NCBI GenBank assembly: GCA_963580455.1
Contig: OY756967.1
Coordinates: 8,454,501 to 8,518,500 of the forward strand
Length of the DNA stretch: 64,000 nucleotides
DNA from: Euonymus europaeus
Taxonomy: Eukaryota; Streptophyta; Magnoliopsida; Celastrales; Celastraceae
Reading direction: 5' to 3'
The notes beneath the pieces are model-generated. The model ran no database searches, had not been told where the DNA came from, and saw only the letters and a list, made by a program, of their open reading frames with translations. The position numbers were made by a program, and so were the translations under genes. This document shows, in pieces, positions 22,770-34,509 of the stretch. Positions within the stretch are counted from its first letter, which is position 1. Every line of letters starts with the position of its first letter.

Positions 22770-25013
22770 TGTGACGCCCCATTTCTGGAACGCCACATGG
22801 TGCTTACCGCACCTTCATAGGTCATCTATGTGATTCATTCAATCTCTAGTTCACTCAACTAGGTTAAACCCTCGATCCAACATCCGGAAGCATCTCCCCG
22901 TATATCGGAGAATGCCCACCTAAATCATAAAACGCAGCACAAACCAAATCACATAATAACCTAGCAGGGCCTCCGGCCATCTATCAACATGCAATTCCAA
23001 CATAGTAAGACCTCAGGCCATCTAGCAACATGCACAAACTGATTTCAGATAAGCATAACATAATCACACACCATAAGCAATTCCATACACCCATTTGTCA
23101 GGACTCAAGGTCCACCCCGGTTAAAAGGTATAATCAAACCATTACCTTCTAAATGTTTACAATTCGCACTCCCCGGTGCCTCATAGTCGATTAGACATAT
23201 GAATATAACAAGCGTGTACAACAAATATGTAAAATAAATCTACCCACACGATCCTACTCCAAGCGCCATCCATACCACTGCTCCGTCTCTACTGATCTGC
23301 GGCACCGGTATCCGTACCAGTCTCACCTGTGGGGGGGAAAAAAAGGGTGAGCTAGAAGCTCAGTAGGGTAAATCGAGTAAAATGATATTGACAGAAATGA
23401 ATGAATAGGCAATGCAACAATTGAAACCCCATATGCATATGTCACATAACACATCACCAATATCCAAAAAACCTTTCCGAGGCAAACATCACAATTATCC
23501 ATGGTCATCCCAACCATATAACAAATTCATCATCAGCCGTACATTCTAGTTTTCCCAACAATCACGAATGCACGTCGAATCCCACAAACACCACCCCATA
23601 AAGTCAATGGTTGTGAGATTTCCTTCTCACCCACACCTCAAGTGTGTTGCCTCACATGGAGTCCTATAGTTGGTGTCTATGCCCCGACACCCAACTATCC
23701 TCACATGTGACTTTCATATACCCTAAGATTTCCTGAATCCATATTCAAGATTTCCATGTAAACTCTAATGCATTATACTCCATGCCATGCCAATAATTTT
23801 TATATATATATATATCATCCTATATATATATACATAACTACTCATGATGCATGACAAGATTCATACCATGCTCAATAAATGATCGAACATGTAAATAGGC
23901 AATGCAACCTAGTCTTTCGAGAGAAAATTCAAGATTTACATCCTAGGCTCGTTCTTCCTTAAAAACAATAAGGCAAGAGCACAAATAATAAGACCAATGA
24001 GGAATTGAATCGCATTTAGAGAATAATAAAAATAAACGATATCAAAGGGTTTTGGGTCAAGAATTTCCCTACCTTGATCAAGAACGAACACAAATTCCAA
24101 ATTCCACAAATTAAGGTTTTTCTACCCTTTTCTTCAACCTAACAGTTTTTCAACAATATAACCCATAATGTTCTCATAACAATCCTAAACAAGAATAACA
24201 ACACGAAATAATTCCATAAATCAAAGGAACTTACCTTCTCTCTCTAGGATTTTCCCCAAAATCCTTCAATTCCTCCAAATTCGAACCCTAGCCTAAACCA
24301 ATGATTTAAACTAGTAAAACATCAGCAAATATCCTCATAATCAACATATCTAAAGCCTATTTTTCATTTCTTAAAGGATCAAAGTAGATCTAAGAAAAAC
24401 CTAAAATTCCAAAACTAGAAAACTTACCTTGAATCTTTGAAAACTCCTTGGAAACCTTGTTAGCAACACCCAAACATCCACAATCTAAGCTTTGATCTTC
24501 CAAAATCACTTTCTCTCTCTAAGTTTCTTTCTCTTTCTCTCTCCTCTCGGCCAACTCTGGAAAATGGGTTTATTGGTGTTAAAAATCGTGTTTTAAAACA
24601 CTAGAATCGCGACCACTGTACAGGGGGGATCGATCCCCCAATATGGGCAATCGATCCCCCAAAAACCCTGCCCCATTTTTTTCTTCACCAACGGTTCAGG
24701 GGGATCGATCCCCCAATATGGTGATCGATCCTCAAAAACTCTGGCCCTTTTTCTTTTCCTTTACCATTACTTCTGGTTGATCGATCCTCCCATGTTGGCG
24801 ATCGATCCCTCAAAGTACTGTCTCAGTGTTATCTTCCAAATTCGCATCCGACACACATCCGACTTGGTCTAAGCCTTGATTTGAAATATTATGCGATCGA
24901 AATGGTCAAACAAAAGTCTTTGTGACCCCGTAACCTCCCCAACTCATTTCCCAATAATTTAACGCCATAAATTAATCGAAACTAAAAAAAAAAATTTGGG
25001 TTGGGGTTTCACA
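22770..25013 (-). repeat. 5' LTR of the chromovirus
   Basis: 2,244 bp, a near copy of 15587-17846, with the same palindrome cluster (24585-24815), the CT-rich tract and a shorter (TA)n near 23800. The ends are set by the shared TGTGACGCCCC and GGGGTTTCACA borders and by the CACTA duplication outside. Confidence 0.92.
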
Positions 25014-25356
25014 CACTATTGAGTAAAGATGCGTCGATTAAAGTTAAGTAATCTGGCCACTGTTTTGTGATTTTTAGAATTCCTATTGGAATTAGAAACT
25101 AAAGGACACATGGAACTTGTTATGTTTATATTCAAGACTTTATTCCAACTTATAATACAAGGATTTCTTTGACAAAAAATGTATACAACTTGGAGAAAAA
25201 AACTGAGACGAAAGTAAGAGGCTTTTCAATTAAGAAAGTGAGACGAAAGTCTCTACGAAAATCAGACAAGAAGACTAAGGAAGCCGTTAGTTTCGATAAT
25301 AGGGAGGCCGAGTTTTGTGCTTTCAAGAATTGTCGTATGTGAGTCTTTTGGTTAAC
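25014..25356. other. Spacer between two retrotransposons
   Basis: It starts with the CACTA duplication of the chromovirus and ends with TTAAC (25352-25356), the duplication of the next element. It was continuous with 14328-15586 before the chromovirus inserted and with 30503 onward before the Copia element inserted. No gene was recognised. Confidence 0.5.
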
Positions 25357-25544
25357 TATTAAGTATATAAGCATATCATTTAATATTTATATAGAACAGG
25401 TGTCATTGTTATATTGGTGATGAGCTAGGACTTGTGTGTAGCTCTTATTTATTCAGTGTTGTAAGTTGTGGCCGTCATTGTCTTGAATATACACAAAATA
25501 CATCTCTACCTTTTTTTCTGTTATAAACTTTCTATTCTTTATCT
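25357..25544 (+). repeat. 5' LTR of the Ale-like element
   Basis: 188 bp, running from TATTAAGTATATAAGC to TTCTTTATCT, directly followed by the PBS. It contains a TATATAAG close to its start. Confidence 0.8.
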
Positions 25545-25556
25545 TGGTATTGGAGC
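25545..25556 (+). other. Primer binding site (iMet type)
   Basis: TGGTATTGGAGC directly after the LTR, two changes from TGGTATCAGAGC. Confidence 0.7.
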
Positions 25557-25561
25557 TAGCA

Positions 25562-27230
25562 ATGGCCGACGGCTCCCCCACTTCTACATCTGTTGTTGTT
25601 GCCAACCAAACCCCCTTCCTCTTCAGAGCACTATGGCGGCCCATGGATCTAGCTACCCTACTTCCCCCCTCACCTTTGTTACCCATGAGTAACACTACAA
25701 ATCCTCTTGGTGCTTTCAGTGCTGTCAAGTTGAAGCATGATAACTACCTTTTATGGAAGAGTATGGTGATGCCAGTTATTCACGCTCACCACCTTGATGG
25801 ATTCCTCACCGAAACTACTATTTGTCCGCCTGAGTTCCCTCCTTTTATGTACTCAATTCTGGAGAGACTATCGAGGGGCCAAATCCATAGCATGTTGCTT
25901 GGATGACTCAGGAACAAAGTTTGTTGGATTGGCTTTATAATTCCTTTGATGTGGAGGTAGGTTCTAATGTTGTAGGTCATGAGACCTCTGCTACTATCTG
26001 AGATGCTCTGACTACCCTCTTTGGTGCACAGTCTAGGTCTAATATTATCCTCTATAAGAAAGATTTTCGTAGTATGCAAAAAGGTGGCCTTACCATGAGT
26101 GATTATCTCTAGACCATGATACAGATTGCTAACAACTTGGCTCTTGCTGGTGCTCCTGTTGACTTAGTTGATTTGGTGTCCCAAGTACTTTTTGGTCTTG
26201 ATTCTATTGGTTATAACCGGATTGCTTTTCAGCTTAGTGGAAATAAGGTCTTAGTTGATAAAGTTGAGCTCTCATCTATCTTTTGAGCTTTGAACGCCGT
26301 TTGGATCAAGTTCGTAGTGGCCTTTCTCTTGACCAACATTCTACTAACTTTTTGTCTCACCGATTTGGTTCATCCCCTTCTTCTTGTGGTCATACTCAAG
26401 GTCGTCCTTCTGGATCCAATTGCACTAGTAATTCTCCATTCAGAGGTCATGGTCGCACTAGTGGCCATGATCATGGTCATGGTCGAGGTCCCCTTCTTCT
26501 TGTGGTCATACTCAAGGTCCTCCTTTTGGCTCCAATTGCACTAGTAATTCTCCATTCAGAGGTCATGGTCATAGTCGCACTCGTGGACGCAGGCGAGGGA
26601 ATGGTGCTCGTACTGTTTATGAAATTTGTGGAAAAAATTGTCGTATCGCTTCATCTTATTAGGACTATGTCGGCTATCCAGCCTCGCAGACCATGGTGCT
26701 TGATCAAAACTAGGTTTTCCTTGCTTCTCCTGAGTTCTATTCTGACCTGGCTTGGTATGCTGATACTGGCGTGAGTGCACACATAACCAGCGACCCAAAC
26801 ATTATCAATTAGAAAATTGAACCCACTAGTAACGACACAATCGTAGTTGGTGGTGGTGCCAAACTGCCTATGTCTCATACAAGAAGTGCTACTTTACCCA
26901 CTGATAATGGCACATATTTACTCTTAAAAACTATCCTCCATGCTCCTCATATTACTAAGAATTTGATTAGTGTTTCTCAATTGACTAAACACAATAATGT
27001 GTCTACTGAATTTTGTCCTTTTGGTTGTTTTGGGAAGGGCATGCGAACGGGAACGGTTATGCTCCACAAGAGAATTAGGAATGATCTTTACCAACTCAAT
27101 GTGCCTACCAAGTTCATCAATCCATTAAAATCTTCTCAACGTGTGTCTTCAGCCTTTTGTCATACTCCTGAGTCCAAATCTTTTCAGCAAATAGGTTTGG
27201 CATAGTCGTCTTGACCATCCCTCCAGTAAG
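25562..27230 (+). pseudogene. gag: Ale-like gag and protease (broken)
   Basis: Gag starts at ATG 25562 (MADGSPTSTS). The core has AVKLKHDNYLLWKSMVMPVI and, after a frame change near 25900, MTQEQSLLDWLYNSF and later MSDYL, then a stop. A His/Gly/Arg-rich region at 26374-26600 contains a 116 bp tandem duplication. The protease is near 26750-26900 with WYADTGVSAHIT, where the active site reads Asp-Thr-Gly, followed by the ILHAPHITKNLISVSQL motif at about 26935-26985. Several stops (for example near 26000, 26112 and 26284) and frameshifts are seen. No clear CCHC knuckle remains. Confidence 0.75.
26374..26570 (+). repeat. 116 bp tandem duplication in gag
   Basis: The segment starting CCCCTTCTTCTTGTGGTCAT at 26374 recurs at 26490 with few changes. 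The copies encode the basic, Gly/His-rich tail of gag. Confidence 0.8.
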
Positions 27231-28060
27231 GTCTTGTCTCAAATGTTAAGTGAGTGTAATGAGTAAATTGAGACATCTACATTGCCCTTTTGTGATGCTT
27301 GTCGCCTTGGAGAATCACATTTACTTCCATTCCAGCTTTCTCAATCATGTGCTATACATCCAATTGAATTAATTCACGCTAACTTATAGGGTCTAGCCCC
27401 ATTTCCATCTACTTCTGGTTATTGCTATTATATTCATTTTGTCGATCATTTCAGTTGTACATGGGTGTTTTCGTTAAAAGCTATATCCGGCACAATCCAA
27501 TTTTTGTTCAATTCAAAGGTTTTGTTGAAACTCAATTTGATCGCAAAATTAAATGTATTCGATCGGACATGGGTGGTGAGTATAAGGCATTTCAGACTTT
27601 TGTTTCCAATCATGGTATTGTTTTCCAACACTCTTTTCCCTATACCTCTGCTCAAAATGATCGTGCCGAATGAAAACACCGTCATGTTGAAACCAGACTC
27701 ATTCTTCTTGCCCAAGTTAATTTATCTTTAGCCTATTGGTGGGAAGCTTTCACCATAGCCACTTATCTCTTCAACCATTTACCTACGCCCGTCCTTAAAG
27801 GCACCAAACCTTTCATTACACTATTTCATATAGTTACTCCTTATACCCATCTGAAAGTGTTTGGCTGTGATGGCTTCCCCTGTCTTCGTTCCTATCAAAA
27901 ACAAAAATTTTCCTATCACTTGATTAAATGCATATTTCTTAGCTATAGTGATTCTCACAAGGGCTACAATTATCTGAGTCCCAATGGTCGTATTTATATC
28001 AGTCGCCATATCATTTTTAATGAGTCCGAATTCCCATTTAGTATTCTTTCCCTACAGCCA
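27231..28060 (+). pseudogene. Ale-like integrase (broken)
   Basis: Parts of the Copia integrase in several frames. A damaged zinc-finger region lies at 27200-27350, and a second catalytic-Asp region (IRSDMGGEYKAFQTF) at about 27555-27605. An expected Glu region (AQNDRAE, then a stop) lies at about 27650-27673, where the usual QQNG..E motif is altered. The C-terminal motif HLKVFGCDGFPCLR and a FLSYSDSHKGYNYL segment occur at about 27850-27975. Stops and shifts throughout rule out function. Confidence 0.75.
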
Positions 28061-28099
28061 AAGCAACCTCCACCTAATGTCATTGTTAGCATTAGTTCA

Positions 28100-28231
28100 A
28101 TTACACCTCTATTGTCTTCTCCTCTACAACAACTTGTTGTGACACAAGTAGGTAGCATTAATTCCATCACACCTTCTATGTCTTCACCTCTACAACAACT
28201 TGGTGCGACACAAGTAGGTGGCTTTGATCAA
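28100..28231 (+). repeat. 66 bp in-frame tandem repeat in the pol linker
   Basis: Two units of 22 codons (SITP-LSSPLQQL-TQVG pattern) at 28100 and 28166, followed by a shorter degenerate echo (TRVGGIDH). It lies between integrase and RT, in the usual low-complexity linker. Confidence 0.7.
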
Positions 28232-28559
28232 CTCGGTGGGACAAGAGTAGGTGGCATTGATCATCCCTTATCCTCTTATGGATCATCTGCCAATTCCCAT
28301 AGCTGTCCAAATCAAGACTCACCATTTATGGCAAGCTTTAGTCCACTACCTGCAGATACTTCACATTCATCCATTGACTCTTCAACAGTTGAGTCCAGCT
28401 CTATATCACGTCAGACAAAATTCAATGCCCTTATTGAAGGTGCTTCTACTGATCAACCACCTACTATAGTTGGGTCTCCTGCTATTGGTCCTCTTACAGG
28501 TCATTAAATGACAACTCGATCCAAAACTAGCCTCCGTTTGTTTCAGAGTCCAAGCTAGC

Positions 28560-30380
28560 TTATACTTTGTCACCCACACTCTCAAACACTCTCAGCTTTT
28601 ATGCTTTACGAGAGCTTATACTCTATGAGACATACTCTGATCCAAACGGACTACGTATGTTTAAGCCCAAAAATTGCCCTCCGAATATCAAATTTATTTC
28701 ACCACTACTTTCTAAGTTCCTATTGAACCTCAAAGTGTGGGGGAAGCACTCAATTCCTAGCAGTGGAAAAAGCCTATGCTTGAGGAGCTACAGGCACTTG
28801 AACACAACAATACTTGTATTTGAATTCCTCCATCTCCTGCCTACAACATTGTGTGCAATAAGTGGGTGTCTTTACAAAAGTCAATGCAAATGGTAGTTTT
28901 TAAAAATGCAAGGCTCAGTTGGTGGCCAAATGTTTTGAACAAAATCCTGGCATCGACTACATTGAAATCTTCAGTCTAGTGGTCAAACCTTATACTATTC
29001 ATATGGTGCTTACTCTAGCAGTGTCACGACATTGGTAGGTTCACCAATTGGATATCAAAAATGTTTTTCTCAATAGGACTCTTCATGAAGTTGTGTATAT
29101 GGCTCAACCGGAAGGATTTGTCGATCAATAGCGCCCTTATTATATTTGAAAATTATGTAAAGCTCTCTATGCCCTTAAACAGGCTTCCCGAGCATGGTAT
29201 GAGCAACATCGTAACACTTTGCATAGCTAGGGTTTCAAGAACTCTAAAACTGATTGCTCTCTATTCTTTTTTCAACAAGGCCATATTATTATTCTTGCCC
29301 TCATTTGTGTGGATGATATTATTGTGACGGGCAGCACTATTTCAGTTCTACAAGTTTTTGTTGAACAACTTAACAAATTGTTTGTTTTGAAGGACTTAAG
29401 GAATCTGCACCACTTCCTCATAATTAAGGTTTATAGAGACATCTATGGGATGTATCTCGTTCAAACTTGGTATATTGATGAAATCGTGAAACGGGTAGGT
29501 ATGAGTCTCACAAAACCTTGTTCCACACCTACTATAGCTAGAAAATAATTTGTGAATAATGTTGTACAATTGATGGTTGATCCTATGCTGTATCAGAAAA
29601 CCTTGGTTGCCCTGCAATATTTGAAACACACACGCCCCGATATAACCTATAATGTGAACTAGTTGAGTCAGTTTATTAGTTCCACCACAAATACACATTG
29701 ACAGGGTGTTAAGAAGACTATTGCGGACACACACGCCCCAATATAACCTATAATGTGAACCACTTGAGTCAGTTTATTAGTTCCACCACAAATACACATT
29801 AACAGGGTGTTAAAAAGACTGTTGCGGTATATTTAAGGCACTCGAACATTTGGAGTTCATATCAAACCAAGTCACACACTTTATCTCACTGCTTTTTTTT
29901 TTTATGTTGGCTATGTATGTAATCCTAAACATCGCCGCTCTATTGGAGGATATTGTGTTTACTTTGGTGCTACTCTTGTTTCTTGGTACTCCAAGAAACA
30001 ACATGTTGTCTCTCGATCAAGCACCGAATCAAAATATAGAGCCTTAGCTAATATGGCTTGCAAAATTTCCTGGATTCAATCTCTACTATATGAACTCTCC
30101 TTTCCACTTCCAGCTACTCCCGTTACTTGGTGTGATAATTTAAGCGCTAATGCTCTTGCTCATAACCATGTGTATCATGCTCGCACTAAACACATTGAGA
30201 TTGATGTGTACATTGTCAAAGATCGTGTTCTTAACAAACATTTGGAAGTTCGTTATGTCCCTACACATGATCAAGTAGCTTATTGTTTTTCAAAGACTTT
30301 ATCATAGCTCCGATTTGAGTTTCTTCGTGACAAACTTGGAGTGGTGTGTCAGCCCCCACCATCTTCAGTTTGAGGGAGGC
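28560..30380 (+). pseudogene. Ale-like reverse transcriptase and RNase H (broken)
   Basis: The RT N-terminal part is badly disrupted (28700-29300, with fragments in several frames). The catalytic motif CVDDIIVTGS is at about 29305-29335, and the segment ending CSTPTIARK stops at 29548. A 101 bp tandem duplication at 29626-29827 breaks the connection region. RNase H is recognised by SIGGYCVYFGATLVSWYSKKQ (about 29940-30000), the YRALANMACKISWIQSLL region and HARTKHIEIDVYIVKDRV. The tail FLRDKLGVV precedes the PPT-like GTTTGAGGGAGGC before the 3' LTR. Confidence 0.8.
29626..29827 (+). repeat. 101 bp tandem duplication in the RT/RNase H region
   Basis: Two head-to-tail copies, 29626-29726 and 29727-29827, with about five differences. 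The unit length is not a multiple of three, so the duplication itself shifts the frame. Confidence 0.88.
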
Positions 30381-30497
30381 TATTAGGTATATAAGCATAT
30401 CATTTAATATTTGTATAGAACTTGTGTCATTGTTATATTGTTGATGAGCTAAGGCTTGTGTGTAGCTCTTACTTATTTAATGTTCTATTCTTTATCT
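30381..30497 (+). repeat. 3' LTR of the Ale-like element
   Basis: 117 bp. It matches both ends of the 5' LTR but lacks about 70 bp in the middle. It is followed by the TTAAC duplication. Confidence 0.8.
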
Positions 30498-30502
30498 TTA
30501 AC

Positions 30503-31054
30503 TACCAATCAATGTTTTTACATTGCTCGTTTGCAAGGAGATTAAAGAGAATACCTAAGAAACGACGTATGTCATTCTTGGTTTTCCGTTTGTTGCTCTC
30601 TCAATTGGTGGTTCGTGATCCATTCAGTGTTCAATCAATTGGAGCTGATATTAGCAAAATGATCCTATCAATCAAGACATGACACGTGTCACTATAATAA
30701 GTGTGTTGACCTGGACCATGGAAGGAGTCCTTCAGTCCAACAAGACACCCAGCCTACTAAGGTGAACACCTCGATAAGCACATCAATGACTGGTGGTACT
30801 TAATTTTACATGGTCTTCTCCACTAATTTGGAGACTAAACTTGAAGTGGAGTCCTACTCCTACTAAAAGAAGAGTTGTATTCTAGCTCAAACTCTACTTA
30901 GTCAAGAGATCAACAGCGCAGATGAAAAGAAAGATGAGTCCTAGTACTACTCAAGTTTAGACTCTTCAATTTGTATATAAGGCTATCAAAGTCAGGTAAG
31001 AAGTCTCTAATCACAATCTACACTTAAGCTTATAGAGAGTTCCAGACTATGCTG
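30503..31054 (+). other. Unassigned spacer, LTR-like
   Basis: No coding similarity. TGTATATAAGGC at about 30975 is a possible TATA box, and GACACGTGTCA at 30680-30690 is a short palindrome with a G-box core. It could be a piece of an older LTR, but no partner copy is present. Confidence 0.35.
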
Positions 31055-31338
31055 TAAATTTTACTTGCAAGTGCACAAGTGTACTATGTAGCACAAAAGG
31101 TGTAAATATGAGGTTGAACTCTATAAAGACAAGTTCAGTCAAATGATGTACATAACTATAAAATAAATGACTACAAAAGTAAGAGAACGTGTTTGATATG
31201 TAAAGGAAGAGGGCAAAAAATAATTCATGACTTAACAATCAATGATGATAAAAAGCCTAAGACATAACCTTACCAAGCAATCCTATTAGGAGCTATAAAG
31301 GTCAAACATTCAATATCAATTCCAATTCTAGGGTTGAT
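31055..31338 (-). repeat. Repeat R, copy 1, left part
   Basis: Begins GTAAATTTTACTTGCAAGTGCACAAG and matches the start of copy 2 at 61883. It is cut at 31338 by the Athila element and continues at 50265 after it. On the minus strand R has a TATA-like box in its other half, so it is probably an LTR in minus orientation. Confidence 0.6.
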
Positions 31339-32718
31339 TGATATGATCTTATTTGTGCATAATTACATTCATTTTAATGGCCAGTTAGGTACATTTTATG
31401 CTTGATAAGGTTGGTTTGTGATAATATTATATGCATATGAATTGAATGTGGTATTTCTAGGAAACCATGCTTTAACATGGAAATTGTAGTATCATTGCAT
31501 GTGAAACTTTCTTGAGTGTTTAGTAGGTTATTAGGCATTTGGAGTTGACGGAATAATACTTGGTCTTCAGCAATTTATTAGAAGACATTTCAAGCTTTTC
31601 GGGAAGTGCTGGTTCATACAAATCGGAGTCCGTCTGGGCTCTGGAAGTTATCCCAATAGTAAGGGTCGAAGATCCTCAGAGAAGCAGGATTCTTATGTGC
31701 GGACTGGGCCTTTAGGAGTGCATAATTTGGTCATATGATGTCCGAATCGAGTGTTTCCTAGAATTCAAGTGCAAGTTCATGGACAGATTTTGACAAAAGT
31801 TAGTTTCCTAAAAAGCTTAGGAAATAGAGTGATTGTAGGAGTCTTAACTTAGGGCTACTAGAGAAAGGTGGGAAGCAGTGAAAACATATATGAGGAGTTG
31901 GTCTAATAAGTTGAAAAGACTACAATTATTTTTCATAGGGACGGGAGTTCATCTAAGCCATGAGCGGCTAGTTTTCTTTTTTTCGTTCAAGGTATTCTAA
32001 GTTGATATATGGTTTTGTGAGACCTGGTTTAATGTTCTAATATCAATTTCTATTCAAACGAAATGCTTCTCTGATTTATTGATGTGATTTCATGGTTCTT
32101 TCAATTAAAGTGCACATTAGTTGATGTTCTATGTGATGAATGCTAGATTGTGATCTTGATTCGTAATTTTCTTAACACTAGTTGTGGCAATCAGATTAAG
32201 CAATTGTTTTTCTAGACTTTTGTTATTAATCTGAGGGAAGTATAAATTGGACTAATAATTTTTGCTGCTGGATATTTGAATCCAATCTTAGTTGTTCTTA
32301 AGGCTGTTATTAATAGAAGAAGGATTCTTAATACCGACTTCGTTGATGACAAGATTGAATATGAGTGCTAGGCTTGTATTAATGTTTATTGAGATGAAGA
32401 AAGTCGTTTAGCTTCTGGATGATCTTTGAACTAAGCTTTTGAGAGGAATTGATTGTTTATGTGTCTATGATCAAATCCATACCAATGGTTGAATTGCCTT
32501 GGACTAACATTTATTAATTGATTCTTTTCAAAAATTTATTAACTTGCTTTGTGACAACAAAGCCCCCCTCCCCCTCCCCCTTCTTTCTATTTACATCGTA
32601 CGACACATGTGATTAGTCAAGTTAATTTGCTTCTCTGTGGTATTGACCCTTGCTCGCTGTTGCTACATTTGTAGTTTAGAGGTAAAAAAATTGTTTTGGC
32701 TGTGAACGACGCACACCG
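31339..32718 (+). repeat. 5' LTR of the Athila-type element
   Basis: 1,380 bp, paired with 48864-50264. It lacks about 85-90 bp present in the 3' LTR near 49275-49365 but has about 60 bp near 32490-32550 that the 3' LTR lacks. A C-rich tract lies at 32563-32582. Its last base is G where the 3' LTR has A. Confidence 0.85.
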
Positions 32719-32721
32719 AAT

Positions 32722-32741
32722 TTTGCCGCCGTTGTAGGGGA
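32722..32741 (+). other. Primer binding site (tRNA-Asp type, degraded)
   Basis: TTTGCCGCCGTTGTAGGGGA resembles the Athila PBS TGGCGCCGTTGCCGGGGA, with several changes, close to the LTR end. Confidence 0.6.
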
Positions 32742-32799
32742 AGTGATTTCTTTTTAGCTGTTTAAGTGTTTTATTTTCTTTCCATTGTTTAATAGGTTT

Positions 32800-34160
32800 A
32801 TGACTCAAACTTCTCAAAAAGGTGAATTGAGTTTTGATTTAGAGATTGAGAGGACTTTTCACCGATTGAAGAGTGAAGCTAGACACATGGAGACAAAGAA
32901 CATAACATTCACTTCATCACCAGGAATTAACATTGCTCTCAATTGGTTATCATCGAGCGACTCAGAAGAGGAGGACGACAACACGGCTGCTAACAATAGA
33001 ACATTTGAAGCAACTAGCAGCCCCTGATTTTGTTGTGCAACCTTTATGCATTGAGTATCGTAATTTAGATGTCACTTTTGAATTGAAATCTAGGCTCATT
33101 CATCTTTTGCCTACTTTTTGTGGTCTTGCAAAAGAAGACCCTTACAAGAATCTAAAGGAGTTCCATGTAATGTGTTCAAGTATGAGGCCCAAGGTATATA
33201 TGAGAATCAAATTAAATTGGGGTCATTTCCATTTTCTTTGGGTGATGACACAAAAGATTTGTTGTATTGCCTAGCTTCTGGTTCCATAAATTCATGGACT
33301 GAAATGAAGAAGCAATTCTTGGAGAAATTCTTCCTTGCCTCCAGGTCAGCAAACATAAGAAAAGAGATATGTTGCATTCTTCAATATAATCGAGAATCTT
33401 TATACGAATATTGGGAACTTCAAGAAACTATGTTCTAGTTACCCGCATCATCAGATAAGTGATCAACTTTTGATTAAATATTTTTATGAAGGATTGTTGC
33501 CTATGGAAAGAAGTATGATAAATGCAGCTAGTGGAGGAGCATTGGTTGAGAAAACACTAGCTGTTGCTAAATAATATATTTCCAACATGGTTGCTAATTC
33601 TCAACAATTTGGGATGAGAATGGATCACACGCCAAAGAAAGTGAATGAGGTAAGTACTTCTAACCTTGAGAATTTATGATCTAACGTCTTTGGTGAGACA
33701 AATGGCTGTAGGTAATATGCAAGCAGTGAAAGCATGTGAAATTTGTACATTGACCGGTCATTCCACATACATGTGTCCTACTTTGAAGAGGAAGAATTAG
33801 GACAACAAGTTAATGGAATAGTAGGATTCATGGGACAACAACAACGCAAATATGATCCATTTTCCAATACCTATAACCCCGGGTGGAAAGATCATCCAAA
33901 TTTACAGTATGGAAATCCTTCCAATCAATTTCAGTCGCAATATCAGCAGAGACAACAATCGACTCAAGCTCAAAGTTCATCACTTGAAAGTATTGTCAAG
34001 GCCTTGGCTACTAACACTCAACAATTTCAGAATGAGACACAGACTAGTATTCAGAATTTGGGGAGGTAAATTAGTCAACTTGCAACATCAGTTAGTAATT
34101 ATGAAAATTTCGATAAATTGTCGTCTCAAACTATTACTAACCCTAAAGAGAATGTGAGTG
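32800..34160 (+). pseudogene. gag: Athila gag (broken)
   Basis: The probable start is ATG at 32800 (MTQTSQKGELSF). The core passes through different frames: ELKSRLIHLLPTFCGLAKEDPYKNL (about 33080-33160), then PFSLGDDTKDLLYCL and INSWTEMKKQFLEKFF (33215-33345), then an SYPHHQISDQ segment after 33435. A CEICTLTGHSTYMC knuckle-like motif is near 33735-33780. A Gln/Asn/Pro-rich stretch (YDPFSNTYNPGWKDHPN) follows. Frameshifts lie near 33000 and 33205, with stops near 33436 and 33571. Its closest relative in the window is the gag remnant at 464-2145. Confidence 0.8.
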
Positions 34161-34509
34161 TTGTTATGTTGTGAATTGGAAAAGAATTGGAAATTCATAT
34201 TCAAAAGTCGTCCCATTTGGTAAAGATACAATAAAGGAACAAGGACGAAGAAAATGAACAAGAGACTCCATTAAGGTAAGTTGTACGCCAACTATAAATA
34301 AATCTACTAATTCAGTTCCTTTACCTTTTCCTAGCAGGGTGGCAAAGTCAAGAAAGAAGAATCAAGAAAAAGAAATTGTTGGGACTTTTCGAAAGGTGGA
34401 GGTGAACGTACCACTCTTGGATGTAATCAAGCAAATCCCAAGGTATGCCAAATTTTTGAAAGAGCTTTGCACATAAAAACGAAGGTTACAAAGGGATTAA
34501 CAACTAAGT

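Larger units (their letters stand above)
15587..25013 (-). mobile_element. Complete Tekay-type chromovirus (Ty3/Gypsy)
   Basis: A 9,427 bp element flanked by a perfect 5 bp duplication, CACTA, at 15582-15586 and 25014-25018. Two LTRs of about 2.25 kb begin TGTGAAACCCC and end GGGGCGTCACA on the minus strand. Between them on the minus strand are an iMet-type PBS, gag, protease, RT, RNase H, integrase, chromodomain and PPT, which is the order and content of Gypsy chromoviruses. The LTRs look closely similar, but the coding region has many stops and at least two frameshifts, so the copy is not autonomous. Confidence 0.93.
25357..30497 (+). mobile_element. Degraded Copia retrotransposon, Ale-like
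   Basis: A 5,141 bp element with a 5 bp duplication TTAAC at 25352-25356 and 30498-30502. Short LTRs (188 bp left, 117 bp right after an internal loss of about 70 bp) begin TATTA(A/G)GTATATAAGC and end TTCTATTCTTTATCT. They lack the usual TG...CA ends, perhaps from mutation. A PBS follows at 25545. The order gag, protease, integrase, RT, RNase H is Copia. The small size and short LTRs suggest the Ale/Retrofit group. Many stops and frameshifts make it inactive. Confidence 0.85.

Noticed and set aside
22464..22820. Plus-strand frame of 118 codons
   Set aside because: It is opposite to gag and the LTR border of the chromovirus and has low-complexity composition; a shadow of the real coding strand.
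25453..25906. Host gene candidate at the start of the Copia element
   Set aside because: The plus frame is the gag start of the element directly after LTR and PBS; the minus frame is its shadow.
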